A stretch of 64,000 nucleotides of DNA from Hermatobates lingyangjiaoensis (GCA_026182355.1 JAPFBL010000320.1:206001-270000), one strand, 5' to 3'; counted from the stretch's first letter, positions 44,610 through 57,403 are shown. The notes: generated by a model from the sequence alone, not told the origin. Made by a program: numbers and translations.

Positions 44610-45820
44610 ATTACCAAATTAATCCAAATCTGTTTTTGAAGAAGGAAATTTGGATGATTATTCGGATGAAATTTAATTTTGATTGTTTTCAAGCATGACT
44701 GAGACTTTAGGGATACCTTCTATCAGAATCCTAAACAAACAATTAAACTGGTTAACAGCAACCACTAGAACAAACACATTAAATTGTACTCAAAATAAAA
44801 TCTGTTGTGGCTAAGGGTTCAGAGATCAGGGAAATTAGTTGGCATTGCTTAAATTAAATACTAGTCGGACATTAGTTTAGATTAAATTAGATGTCAGCTG
44901 AGCCGCATGTAGAGAACAGCACAGTGTGTTGTGATTCACGAGAATGCTGTAATGGGGCCCGTTATAACAGGGCTACACGCTAAAGTGTCATGAACTCAGT
45001 GCGTGCTTGCTCCAATCACAAATATATTATAATTAATAACTCTTAACATACTATATGTACCTTTTTTTTTTTTAACACAATCTGTACTGAAAATAACTGA
45101 CAAATAACAAAGAAAAAAATATATTGTTTAATATTCCTTTGTTCTGTTGCTTTTTTATTTTGTAATTAGTGAAATAATTTCGCTATGCAAATTCTTTTTG
45201 TTTGAATTATATGTATCATGTCTTAGAAATCAATTAAACTCGTACAGATATGATAATTATTTCAGAATAAATATAAAAAAGTTCTTTATGATACCATCAA
45301 GTCTGCATTCTCCATGGACAGAAGTAGCATATCATTTCCATCTCACGGTTATAAAGAACTTTTTTTGAAAATAAGTACCCAACTTTCCAAAAGGCAGTTT
45401 GTCCATTATTGAGAATAGTATAAACGAAATAAACTGTAGTATATCAGGTAGATGTTAATTATTACTATTATTAAATGGAAATCATAAATTATTAACAAAA
45501 CAAACTTGTTAAAATGTTTTGTTTAAAAAAAAAACAGTTTTCTCAAAAATATTGTTTTAAATAGTATAAAAATGTTAACACTTATATTCCAACCTCTTTA
45601 TGAACAGGAATTTAAAAAGTATGAAAACTTTCATAAAAACGAAATCCTTTTGGATCTTTTCTAAGAATATATGGTACAGTCCATAAAATACTGGATAGCA
45701 TACCTCCCACGCAACCTGGAGAAACTGGTTTATACGCTCACTTCAGGTCTTCAAGTGATCCTTGAATTTAAACAACAAAAAACAAATCCAACAAGTACAG
45801 GAGATAATCAATTATTTCAA
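44610..45820. other. Stretch without a supported gene
   Basis: Region 45285-45400 holds an open but motif-free frame (DTIKSAFSMDRSSISFPSHG). No splice signals or repeats were confirmed. Confidence 0.35.
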
Positions 45821-45824
45821 ATTG

Positions 45825-46575
45825 TTTTTTCTATTTTTATAGCTTTATTGCCCTTTGTGATGATTGCTTTTTTACTTTACTGTAAGTAAAGTAAATAACT
45901 TACTGTACTTGACTGTACAGTACTGTACTGTACTTTACTGTATTACTGTAATACTGTAAAGTATTACATACTTTACTGAAAGTAAAGTATGTGATCATGA
46001 AAAAATTTGATCTCGAGATTTTGACGGAATTATATGTTTTGAAGTCCCAAAAATTGTTTTATGAGGTTTTTACGATGATGTCTGTGTGTGTGTGGGTGGG
46101 TGCGTGTGTTAGCATTGCTTGTTACCACGCTACGGTCCAGAATCTTTGATGGATTAAGTTGATATTTTACATAAAAATAGAGCCTATAGTATAGATGATC
46201 CCTATTGTTTGGGAAGAATTATGCATGACGGGAAAGTCACTTTTTTTGCCAAAAACCGGTTTTTAGAAAACATTTTTTGTTATACAAAAATAAGCTTACA
46301 TATATTGATAAGTCGATCAATCACTATCTATACTACCTCAGGAATGAAGGACTAATAAATATCTCACATTTTCTTTTAATTTTTATTCAAGTTTAATGAT
46401 TTTAGGTTAATTCTATTAAAGTGGATTTTAAATATGTACCCAACATATTATAAGTTATGGATACACTCACTCGCGTGTCATCGAAAATCGTCGAAAAACG
46501 ACTTTAAAGGCTTCAAAATATGTAAATCAGTCAAAATTTTGAGATAGAATTTTTTCATGATTCCATTACTTATAG
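45825..46575. mobile_element. Scrambled Helentron-like copy
   Basis: 45825-45870 matches an internal plus-strand piece (TTTATAGCTTTATTGC). Two copies of the 3' end hairpin (45873-45893 and 45969-45989) flank a TACTGTACTGTA tract. 45969-46265 is the 3' part in minus orientation, joined at 46275 directly to the 5' region (46280-46365), so the middle is deleted. A further 3' end fragment lies at 46505-46575 on the plus strand. Confidence 0.65.
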
Positions 46576-47660
46576 TAGAATTAATATGAATTCAAATATA
46601 GTTATAATTAATCTACGATTGATAATTATACATTATTAATATTAATTTATAATTAAGCTATTATTGCTGAGGAAAGTTAATAATGAATAATTAAATCATT
46701 TAAATGAAGTTATTATCGAATCAACTGTTCATGAGGAAACGTTACAAACGAAGAAATGAAGTATCCATACAGAGTTCTTATTGAATCAAGTCAGAAACGA
46801 GTCTCTATTTAACCAGGCAACGGCCTCCGTGCTTTCTTCAATGTAGTTCTTTCGTGTTTCAAAAATATTTTAAAACTAATAGGCCTCATGAAACGACCTA
46901 AATACAAACTTAATTAAATTTATTTTTAGCAAATGACTTAAAGTACCTATATTATACAAGTACATGACTTTTAATACCTATAATCTTATTTTTAATCAAT
47001 ATATTTAGTCAAGGAAATTTTCTTTATGCTTTTTCACTATTTGACATTATAATCTTTCTTAAGTAAGGATTTTTTTTGAAAAATTAAATTAGAAATTTTT
47101 TTTGCAATCATTTGTGAAGAAATATCAATTTGTGAAGTTTTAAATATCAATTTACAGACTTTACCTAAAATATGAACAACATCGTTAATCTGAATGGCCA
47201 TAACGACGCATTAGTGGTATGAATCAAAACATCTTTACTAAAGGACTTTAAAACTTTGAGAAATATTCTAATAATGGCTTTTATGATCCAAAATATGTCG
47301 TGTATCATACAACATGTATCAATAATTATTTCATTATCAATATAGATATAAATGTATATAAAAATAATACAGAAACGAAACAACAAAACCGACTTCGATA
47401 TTTCGACACGTGTAGTCAGCTTCAAAAAAGAAGGCACACAACCACTGGTGACTGGTGTTCTCTGTAAACAATGGGTCCTTACAGTATGGCACATTAAAGA
47501 GATTGGAGTGATCAACATCTCACACTAAAGTAGTAGTATATACTAGCATACTAACCACAAAAATTAATGAAAATAAGGAAACTTATATAATTATAAAATA
47601 TAAGTTATAAAATATGATTTTTTTATAAGTGGAGGTTGGAATAACAATTGGTGAAATAGA
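46576..47660. other. Stretch with one PLE relic
   Basis: Minus strand 47390-47423 reads CTGACTACACGTGTCGAAATATCG, a decayed hammerhead-like motif (ACACGTGT stem, GAA-ATAT-C). No other feature is supported; the 117-codon minus frame at 47165-47518 has no recognisable motif. Confidence 0.4.
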
Positions 47661-47664
47661 ACAG

Positions 47665-50600
47665 AAGTCAAAAAAGTTTCTTGAGAATTTGTTTTGCACA
47701 CACACTAGGGAGAAGAAAGAGATGAAAGTTTCTTGAGAATTTGTTTTGCACACACACTAGGGAGAAGAAAGAGATGAAAGTTTCTTGAGAATTTGTTTTG
47801 CACACACACTAGGGAGAAGAAAGAGATGAAAGTTTCTTGAGAATTTGTTTTGCACACACACTAGGGAGAAGAAAGAGATGAAAGTTTCTTGAGAATTTGT
47901 TTTGCACACACACTAGGGAGAAGAAAGAGATGAAAGTTTCTTGAGAATTTGTTTTGCACACAAACTAGGGAGAAGAAAGAGATGAAATTTTCTTGAGAAT
48001 TTGTTTTGCACACAAACTAGGGAGAAGAAAGAGATGAAAGTTTCTTGAGAATTTGTTTTGCACACACACTAGGGAGAAGAAAGAGATGAAAGTTTCTTGA
48101 GAATTTGTTTTCCACACACACTAGGGAGAAGAAAGAGATGAAAGTTTCTTGAGAATTTGTTTTGCACACACACACTAGGGAGAAGAAAGAGATGAAAGTT
48201 TCTTGAGAATTTGTTTTGCACACACACTAGGGAGAAGAAAGAGATGAAAGTTTCTTGAGAATTTGTTTTGCACACACACTAGGGAGAAGAAAGAGATGAA
48301 AGTTTCTTGAGAATTTGTTTTGCACACACACTAGGGAGAAGAAAGAGATGAAAGTTTCTTGAGAATTTGTTTTGCACACAAACTAGGGAGAAGAAAGAGA
48401 TGAAAGTTTCTTGAGAATTTGTTTTGCACACAAACTAGGGAGAAGAAAGAGATGAAAGTTTCTTGAGAATTTGTTTTGCACACACACTAGGGAGAAGAAA
48501 GAGATGAAAGTTTCTTGAGAATTTGTTTTGCACACACACTAGGGAGAAGAAAGAGATGAAAGTTTCTTGAGAATTTGTTTTGCACACACACACTAGGGAG
48601 AAGAAAGAGATGAAAGTTTCTTGAGAATTTGTTTTGCACACAAACTAGGGAGAAGAAAGAGATGAAAGTTTCTTGAGAATTTGTTTTGCACACAAACTAG
48701 GGAGAAGAAAGAGATGAAAGTTTCTTGAGAATTTGTTTTGCACACACACTAGGGAGAAGAAAGAGATGAAAGTTTCTTGAGAATTTGTTTTGCACACACA
48801 CTAGGGAGAAGAAAGAGATGAAAGTTTCTTGAGAATTTGTTTTGCACACACACACTAGGGAGAAGAAAGAGATGAAAGTTTCTTGAGAATTTGTTTTGCA
48901 CACACACTAGGGAGAAGAAAGAGATGAAAGTTTCTTGAGAATTTGTTTTGCACACACACTAGGGAGAAGAAAGAGATGAAAGTTTCTTGAGAATTTGTTT
49001 TGCACACACACTAGGGAGAAGAAAGAGATGAAAGTTTCTTGAGAATTTGTTTTGCACACAAACTAGGGAGAAGAAAGAGATGAAAGTTTCTTGAGAATTT
49101 GTTTTGCACACAAACTAGGGAGAAGAAAGAGATGAAAGTTTCTTGAGAATTTGTTTTGCACACACACTAGGGAGAAGAAAGAGATGAAAGTTTCTTGAGA
49201 ATTTGTTTTGCACACACACTAGGGAGAAGAAAGAGATGAAAGTTTCTTGAGAATTTGTTTTGCACACACACTAGGGAGAAGAAAGAGATGAAAGTTTCTT
49301 GAGAATTTGTTTTGCACACACACTAGGGAGAAGAAAGAGATGAAAGTTTCTTGAGAATTTGTTTTGCACACACACTAGGGAGAAGAAAGAGATGAAAGTT
49401 TCTTGAGAATTTGTTTTCCACACACACTAGGGAGAAGAAAGAGATGAAAGTTTCTTGAGAATTTGTTTTGCACACACACACTAGGGAGAAGAAAGAGATG
49501 AAAGTTTCTTGAGAATTTGTTTTGCACACACACTAGGGAGAAGAAAGAGATGAAAGTTTCTTGAGAATTTGTTTTGCACACACACTAGGGAGAAGAAAGA
49601 GATGAAAGTTTCTTGAGAATTTGTTTTGCACACACACTAGGGAGAAGAAAGAGATGAAAGTTTCTTGAGAATTTGTTTTGCACACAAACTAGGGAGAAGA
49701 AAGAGATGAAAGTTTCTTGAGAATTTGTTTTGCACACAAACTAGGGAGAAGAAAGAGATGAAAGTTTCTTGAGAATTTGTTTTGCACACACACTAGGGAG
49801 AAGAAAGAGATGAAAGTTTCTTGAGAATTTGTTTTGCACACACACTAGGGAGAAGAAAGAGATGAAAGTTTCTTGAGAATTTGTTTTGCACACACACACT
49901 AGGGAGAAGAAAGAGATGAAAGTTTCTTGAGAATTTGTTTTGCACACAAACTAGGGAGAAGAAAGAGATGAAAGTTTCTTGAGAATTTGTTTTGCACACA
50001 AACTAGGGAGAAGAAAGAGATGAAAGTTTCTTGAGAATTTGTTTTGCACACACACTAGGGAGAAGAAAGAGATGAAAGTTTCTTGAGAATTTGTTTTGCA
50101 CACACACTAGGGAGAAGAAAGAGATGAAAGTTTCTTGAGAATTTGTTTTGCACACACACACTAGGGAGAAGAAAGAGATGAAAGTTTCTTGAGAATTTGT
50201 TTTGCACACACACTAGGGAGAAGAAAGAGATGAAAGTTTCTTGAGAATTTGTTTTGCACACACACTAGGGAGAAGAAAGAGATGAAAGTTTCTTGAGAAT
50301 TTGTTTTGCACACACACTAGGGAGAAGAAAGAGATGAAAGTTTCTTGAGAATTTGTTTTGCACACAAACTAGGGAGAAGAAAGAGATGAAAGTTTCTTGA
50401 GAATTTGTTTTGCACACAAACTAGGGAGAAGAAAGAGATGAAAGTTTCTTGAGAATTTGTTTTGCACACACACTAGGGAGAAGAAAGAGATGAAAGTTTC
50501 TTGAGAATTTGTTTTGCACACACACTAGGGAGAAGAAAGAGATGAAAGTTTCTTGAGAATTTGTTTTGCACACACACTAGGGAGAAGAAAGAGATGAAAG

Positions 50601-53600
50601 TTTCTTGAGAATTTGTTTTGCACACACACTAGGGAGAAGAAAGAGATGAAAGTTTCTTGAGAATTTGTTTTGCACACACACTAGGGAGAAGAAAGAGATG
50701 AAAGTTTCTTGAGAATTTGTTTTGCACACACACTAGGGAGAAGAAAGAGATGAAAGTTTCTTGAGAATTTGTTTTGCACACACACTAGGGAGAAGAAAGA
50801 GATGAAAGTTTCTTGAGAATTTGTTTTGCACACACACTAGGGAGAAGAAAGAGATGAAAGTTTCTTGAGAATTTGTTTTGCACACACACTAGGGAGAAGA
50901 AAGAGATGAAAGTTTCTTGAGAATTTGTTTTGCACACACACTAGGGAGAAGAAAGAGATGAAAGTTTCTTGAGAATTTGTTTTGCACACACACTAGGGAG
51001 AAGAAAGAGATGAAAGTTTCTTGAGAATTTGTTTTGCACACACACTAGGGAGAAGAAAGAGATGAAAGTTTCTTGAGAATTTGTTTTGCACACACACTAG
51101 GGAGAAGAAAGAGATGAAAGTTTCTTGAGAATTTGTTTTGCACACACACTAGGGAGAAGAAAGAGATGAAAGTTTCTTGAGAATTTGTTTTGCACACACA
51201 CTAGGGAGAAGAAAGAGATGAAAGTTTCTTGAGAATTTGTTTTGCACACACACTAGGGAGAAGAAAGAGATGAAAGTTTCTTGAGAATTTGTTTTGCACA
51301 CACACTAGGGAGAAGAAAGAGATGAAAGTTTCTTGAGAATTTGTTTTGCACACACACTAGGGAGAAGAAAGAGATGAAAGTTTCTTGAGAATTTGTTTTG
51401 CACACACAACTAGGGAGAAGAAAGAGATGAAAGTTTCTTGAGAATTTGTTTTGCACACACACTAGGGAGAAGAAAGAGATGAAAGTTTCTTGAGAATTTG
51501 TTTTGCACACACACTAGGGAGAAGAAAGAGATGAAAGTTTCTTGAGAATTTGTTTTGCCACACACACTAGGGAGAAGAAAGAGATGAAAGTTTCTTGAGA
51601 ATTTGTTTTGCACACACACTAGGGAGAAGAAAGAGATGAAAGTTTCTTGAGAATTTGTTTTGCACACACACTAGGGAGAAGAAAGAGATGAAAGTTTCTT
51701 GAGAATTTGTTTTGCACACACACTAGGGAGAAGAAAGAGATGAAAGTTTCTTGAGAATTTGTTTTGCACACACACTAGGGAGAAGAAAGAGATGAAAGTT
51801 TCTTGAGAATTTGTTTTGCACACAACTAGGGAGAAGAAAGAGATGAAAGTTTCTTGAGAATTTGTTTTGCACACACACTAGGGAGAAGAAAGAGATGAAA
51901 GTTTCTTGAGAATTTGTTTTGCACACACACTAGGGAGAAGAAAGAGATGAAAGTTTCTTGAGAATTTGTTTTGCACACACACTAGGGAGAAGAAAGAGAT
52001 GAAAGTTTCTTGAGAATTTGTTTTGCACACACACTAGGGAGAAGAAAGAGATGAAAGTTTCTTGAGAATTTGTTTTGCACACACACTAGGGAGAAGAAAG
52101 AGATGAAAGTTTCTTGAGAATTTGTTTTGCACACACACTAGGGAGAAGAAAGAGATGAAAGTTTCTTGAGAATTTGTTTTGCACACACACTAGGGAGAAG
52201 AAAGAGATGAAAGTTTCTTGAGAATTTGTTTTGCACACACACTAGGGAGAAGAAAGAGATGAAAGTTTCTTGAGAATTTGTTTTGCACACAACACTAGGG
52301 AGAAGAAAGAGATGAAAGTTTCTTGAGAATTTGTTTTGCACACACACTAGGGAGAAGAAAGAGATGAAAGTTTCTTGAGAATTTGTTTTGCACACACACT
52401 AGGGAGAAGAAAGAGATGAAAGTTTCTTGAGAATTTGTTTTGCACACACACTAGGGAGAAGAAAGAGATGAAAGTTTCTTGAGAATTTGTTTTGCACACA
52501 CACTAGGGAGAAGAAAGAGATGAAAGTTTCTTGAGAATTTGTTTTGCACACACACTAGGGAGAAGAAAGAGATGAAAGTTTCTTGAGAATTTGTTTTGCA
52601 CACACACTAGGGAGAAGAAAGAGATGAAAGTTTCTTGAGAATTTGTTTTGCACACACACTAGGGAGAAGAAAGAGATGAAAGTTTCTTGAGAATTTGTTT
52701 TGCACACACACTAGGGAGAAGAAAGAGATGAAAGTTTCTTGAGAATTTGTTTTGCACACACACTAGGGAGAAGAAAGAGATGAAAGTTTCTTGAGAATTT
52801 GTTTTGCACACACACTAGGGAGAAGAAAGAGATGAAAGTTTCTTGAGAATTTGTTTTGCACACACACTAGGGAGAAGAAAGAGATGAAAGTTTCTTGAGA
52901 ATTTGTTTTGCACACAAACTAGGGAGAAGAAAGAGATGAAAGTTTCTTGAGAATTTGTTTTGCACACACACTAGGGAGAAGAAAGAGATGAAAGTTTCTT
53001 GAGAATTTGTTTTGCACACACACTAGGGAGAAGAAAGAGATGAAAGTTTCTTGAGAATTTGTTTTGCACACACACTAGGGAGAAGAAAGAGATGAAAGTT
53101 TCTTGAGAATTTGTTTTGCACACAAACTAGGGAGAAGAAAGAGATGAAAGTTTCTTGAGAATTTGTTTTGCACACACACTAGGGAGAAGAAAGAGATGAA
53201 AGTTTCTTGAGAATTTGTTTTGCACACACACTAGGGAGAAGAAAGAGATGAAAGTTTCTTGAGAATTTGTTTTGCACACACACTAGGGAGAAGAAAGAGA
53301 TGAAAGTTTCTTGAGAATTTGTTTTGCACACACACTAGGGAGAAGAAAGAGATGAAAGTTTCTTGAGAATTTGTTTTGCACACACACTAGGGAGAAGAAA
53401 GAGATGAAAGTTTCTTGAGAATTTGTTTTGCACACACACTAGGGAGAAGAAAGAGATGAAAGTTTCTTGAGAATTTGTTTTGCACACACACTAGGGAGAA
53501 GAAAGAGATGAAAGTTTCTTGAGAATTTGTTTTGCACACACACTAGGGAGAAGAAAGAGATGAAAGTTTCTTGAGAATTTGTTTTGCACACACACTAGGG

Positions 53601-53622
53601 AGAAGAAAGAGATGAAAGTTTC
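47665..53622. repeat. 52-bp minisatellite, about 114 units
   Basis: The unit is GATGAAAGTTTCTTGAGAAT, TTGTTTTGCACACACACTAG, GGAGAAGAAAGA. Most units are exact; variants differ in the CA stretch (CACACAAACT, a 54-bp CACACACACACT form, 51-bp and 53-bp forms) or have TTCCACAC. Variants at 48112 and 49418, and the 54-bp units near 48170/48588/48850 and 49476/49894/50156, recur with an offset of 1306 bp, so a 25-unit block is tandemly duplicated (about 48020-49325 and 49326-50630). From about 50630 on, units are more uniform. Repeated minus-strand open frames of 67-85 codons are by-products of the period. Confidence 0.95.
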
Positions 53623-53775
53623 ATTTTGTAAATGAGATTGTAAGACAAGATGAAGATGGTTTGATTCAAGCAGGTTTGACTGAGATAGATGAAAGGACGG
53701 TGATGGCGGTGGAGGGGGGGGGAGGAACCCCAGGTGAAGCCAGCCCCAGGTCTGACCAACCATACAAATCTGCTT
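53610..53775 (+). other. Open stretch at the minisatellite edge
   Basis: After the last unit the plus strand is open for about 55 codons (VNEIVRQDEDGLIQAGLTEI, then DERTVMAVEGGGG...) to a stop near 53775. It has no start codon, clear acceptor or known motif, and includes a G9 run. It could be a decayed exon or chance. Confidence 0.2.
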
Positions 53776-54330
53776 ACAACCTCTGACTTGCTTCTGTATT
53801 CATGAAAACAGCTCCCCCCAGAACCGCTCGTCCAATTTTATATTGAGTCAAATCATCTTTTGCAAATATTATACCAATATCATTCGCCTTCTTATAAAAA
53901 AAAAATTCTAATAGAAAGAGGGTATATTTCATTTTTTTTTTTTTCTTTTCATCTGCCAAAATATGCAGTGACATCAACCTTACAAAATTGCAATTCAAAT
54001 TCATTTATATTTAATGAAAAATATAAAGTATCACAAATTGATAATAACATTTATTTTTTTTCTATGTTTTATAATATTTAAGTTTTAAAAAATTATTTTT
54101 AATATATCGAATTTTTTTTTCAAGGGATCTGACCAAGTAAGTCCCTTATGTCGTTGAGAATAGTTACTCAAACAATTTTCTGTCATCTACGATAAACGCT
54201 GTTTTTAAGTTAAACAGAGACCTACCAAATAAAAAATTTAGCCATTTTCTAAATTTGAATAGCAGTCCATGGTTCATTATTTGTAGGTATATTTAATTAC
54301 ATAAATACGGGTCATGTCAATGAAAACATG
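53776..54330. other. AT-rich stretch without a gene
   Basis: Nothing supported on either strand. Confidence 0.4.
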
Positions 54331-54334
54331 AAAT

Positions 54335-54835
54335 GTATAATCAATGATCAAACCACAATATGAAATGGGAAAACAAGACTCAGACCTTTCAACTGTTATG
54401 AGCGGTCTTCGTCAGAGTCAAAAACCCAACTGAAACACTAGATGCAGAAAACATCTGGTGAGGGGTCGAGTTCTCAACCCCTGAAATATATTATATATTT
54501 CGATAAAAAGATTTCACATAAACACTTAAAATTACAATCAATGATCAAACCACAATATGAAATAGGAAAACAAGACTCAGATCTTTCAACCGTTATGAGC
54601 GGTCTTCGTCAGAGTCAAAAACCCAACTCAATCACTAGATGCAGAAAACATCTGGTGAGGGGTCGAGTTCTCAACCCACCACCAGATGTTTTCTGCATCT
54701 AGTTTTTCACTTGGGTTTTTGACTCTGACGAAGACCGTTTGTAAATGTTAAAAGATCTTAGTTATCTTGTTTTCCCTTTCATATTGTGGTTTGATCTTTG
54801 ATTGTTATTTCACGTCTTTATGTGAAATCTTTATA
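54335..54835. mobile_element. PLE-A cluster: two direct minus copies and one plus copy
   Basis: Minus copies at 54340-54430 and 54540-54630 are each followed by CACTAGATGCAGAAAACATC and TGGTGAGGGGTCGAGTTCTC. The plus copy (54680-54835) mirrors the second, starting ACCAGATGTTTTCTGCATC. The first and second copies form a 200-bp direct duplication. The motif in the plus copy has decayed (GTAAATGTTAAAAGATC). Confidence 0.75.
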
Positions 54836-54839
54836 AATA

Positions 54840-56450
54840 TATATTAGTTCAAAAAAAAAATATTAATATTATTTTTTAACTGATTATTGATGGTTTTTTT
54901 AAACTAATTAAAATTTAAACTATTTCCTTTCAGAATATTAATAATTTATTAAATAGGAATAAAAACAAAATGCGGATATTTGTATAATGGGAAAGATGTT
55001 GGCGTTGTGACGTGACAGCTCTATTCAAAGATAAAGGCAGACTTTCTAATCTCATTAGGCTGCCTAATATGCTATAGAAATACAAATCAAATAGAAAACT
55101 TCGGTTTAGGAAAAGGATTAATTAACTTTAAGGTTAAACGGACTAATTGGATTTACGAGAGCACAAAAGACCCAAGGCATATAGACTTACAATGGTATAG
55201 AAAACTTTGCAGACACCTATATAATAAAGATATCTATTATTATTATTATAACATTTTGTGTGTTCTATTTTAAAAGCATAATAATAATAATTTATTTGAT
55301 TAAACCCAAAGCCCACACTTATAGCCTTTCAATACAAATATCTGTTATTTGACACTTATTTTATTATGGGATAAGCCGCATTACCACACTGGTTATTTAT
55401 CCGGAACGCTAAATTTTGTGCCACTCGAGTTTATTAAATTTTCAATATATCCGGAACAGTCTCCGGTTCAACAGTTTTACATGCTCCTAGAAGCGTAAAC
55501 ACAGGGCAATATTTTATATCTCCCAGATAAAAATCTGCTATCTTGACCATAGAATGGAACATTCAATCTGCAGTACTCAATGCAAGATCTCTATTTGCTC
55601 CTTCACTATAAATGAATCATGTCTAATACTAAAGATTGAAAGAAAACCTTAAAAAACCAATAAACTATGCAATTTACTTCAATTTTAGATAATTCTTTAA
55701 ACAACTTTGATATAAACTTAAACTTTTTTATATAGTTGTATAAAGAATAAAACCTTAAGTCTAAAATAAACATTAATGTCTCTTAAATGACACTTTACAG
55801 CGCACTTGGGCATTGAAACCTGGCAGACATTTTAAACAAAGACGTGACTCCAATACCTGATCCATTATAAATGGGAATTCTAAATTTCGTATATTCAAGG
55901 GTTTGGTTGGTGTTATGGGAAAGTCCCTAATAAACAAAGATTATTGTTGGACTTACATTCGTTTTAGAATTCGTAGTGTTGTTTTCATATCATGCTTTAC
56001 TGTTAAAAGCAGTAAGAAAACAATAATTAAAATGAATGATTGTGAGAATAAAATGCTTTCAACTTTGTATTTCTCAAAGTACCAAATTAAAAAAAAAAAT
56101 AAAACAAAATACTGCACAGTAAGAGAGCGAGAGAATATTCGGTATTACTTTAATAAAGTAGGGTATCCTTAACGAGTTATTTCCTTAGAAGACACTCATT
56201 CTACTGTGAAACACCAGAGATATTGTTTATCAAAATTCAATAAACAATTTAATTTTCATGTTGTCATTTTTGCCTTCAATATTTGTATTTATTAAAGCTA
56301 AACTATTAAATTATAGTAATTAAAAATAAAATTAATACACAAATTATAACAAAATTGAATTTGATGGAATTTATGACTTGTATTAAAAAAACAAACCAAA
56401 TCAATAGTTTAAAATATAAATGGTTTTGGTAGATTTTTTTTATGTTTAAA
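54840..56450. other. Intron-like stretch with a SINE tail relic
   Basis: 55375-55520 resembles the distal part of the SINE at 56455 (CTAAATTTTGTGCCACTCGA against CTAAATTTTGCCTAACTCAA). Possible micro-exons of the minus-strand gene are discussed as findings only. The 89-codon plus frame at 55903-56172 has no recognisable motif. Confidence 0.4.
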
Positions 56451-56454
56451 CCGA

Positions 56455-56918
56455 TCCCCTAGCGGGTGATAACGTCAGCTAATTACTGGCTTTTTATATG
56501 ATCGGTGATTTTACAGATTCTATATTGGGAGTCCTAAATTTTGCCTAACTCAAGTGCATTTAGTGTAGGGATCTTTAATAAGTATCTGACATCGTACTGG
56601 CTCGGGACCGACGGCTTAACATCCTCTCCGAGGGACAAAGTACTCAGATTTATTCACCTCCCGCGTGAATAAATCGAGAACCAGGTGGGGATCGAACCCC
56701 GGACTACCAGCCCAGAGGCGAGTACGTTAATCTGTTTTGACTTTATATGTATTCATAAGCTTCTCAGCCATATAACCACCAAAAAACAAATCAGGCTGAC
56801 TAGTTTAACGTGCTGCCCTTTAGCCACTTTGAATCACTCCAAAGTGCCCGAGGTGACCAGGCGGAGGCACGCCTGCATGATAGCGAGTACGTTAACCACT
56901 GAGCTAACCTGGCCCCCT
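56455..56918 (-). mobile_element. tRNA-derived SINE with a nested insertion
   Basis: On the minus strand the head reads GGTTAGCTCAGTGGTTAACG, a pol III A box, and GGGGTTCGATCCCCACC, a B box, as in tRNA genes. The body follows with GGTGAATAAATC, GTCCCTCGGAGAGGATGTTA and AGCCGTCGGTCCCGAGCCAG, also present in the SINE at 59095, so it is a conserved family core. The A and B boxes are split by a 152-bp insertion (56731-56882). The tail (56455-56560) has no clear poly(A). Confidence 0.8.
56731..56882. mobile_element. 152-bp insertion with 13-bp target duplication
   Basis: GCGAGTACGTTAA occurs at 56718-56730 and again at 56883-56895; the second copy restores the tRNA-like A-box side of the SINE. 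The inserted DNA (TCTGTTTTGACTTTATATG ... GGCGGAGGCACGCCTGCATG) has no boxes or terminal repeats that I recognise. The TSD length fits LINE-mediated insertion. Confidence 0.75.
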
Positions 56919-57403
56919 ATTAATAGATTAGAATGGCATAAAATTATGTTTAGATATATTTACCATAGTTATGTTTTAATACTATATTTATTTTGAGTTT
57001 AACTTATAAAAGTTTATATAAAATGACTATAATTTTAAATATCTTGTATACTGTTTGAACAGTTTCAATGAAAGTTTCCGTTTTAAATTGTTAAGTAAAT
57101 CTTTTATTATATAACATTAAGAATCTAATGCAGTTCTCGTTCTCGAGGCCTGTTTACTGCATGGACTCAAGGCTTAAACAAATATAAGTTGTTAATTAAT
57201 TGTAGTTAAGATTAATTATTTAATTAAAAGTTTTAATTAATGTAATATTTTTTATATAATTTCTAAGCACTATTATTATTTATCGTTTTATTTGCTTTCT
57301 TTTTTATAACTGCATTTTATCGTAGACCATCACCCCCTTTTTTCTTTTCCATCCATGACAAATTGGTAGCATGGCAACCAATTATTCTCCGTGACCGACT
57401 TAC

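Noticed and set aside
47665..53622. CRISPR-like array
   Set aside because: Units are contiguous with no unique spacers, and the genome is animal. It is a minisatellite.
48017..53763. Many 67-90 codon minus-strand frames (MCKTNSQETFISFFSLV...) over the minisatellite
   Set aside because: A 52-bp unit cycles through all three frames and is open in two of them, so each frame runs about four units and stops at the same CCC-TAG. They reflect the repeat and do not indicate a gene.
55799..55830. Micro-exon GTTTCAATGCCCAAGTGCGC on the minus strand with GTAAAG donor
   Set aside because: It fits the phase after the exon at 57404, but so does the one at 55191. At about 21 nt with a weak tract it is at chance level.
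56455..56918. Functional tRNA gene
   Set aside because: A and B boxes are present, but the A-B interval is interrupted, no acceptor stem can be closed, and the body continues into a SINE core.
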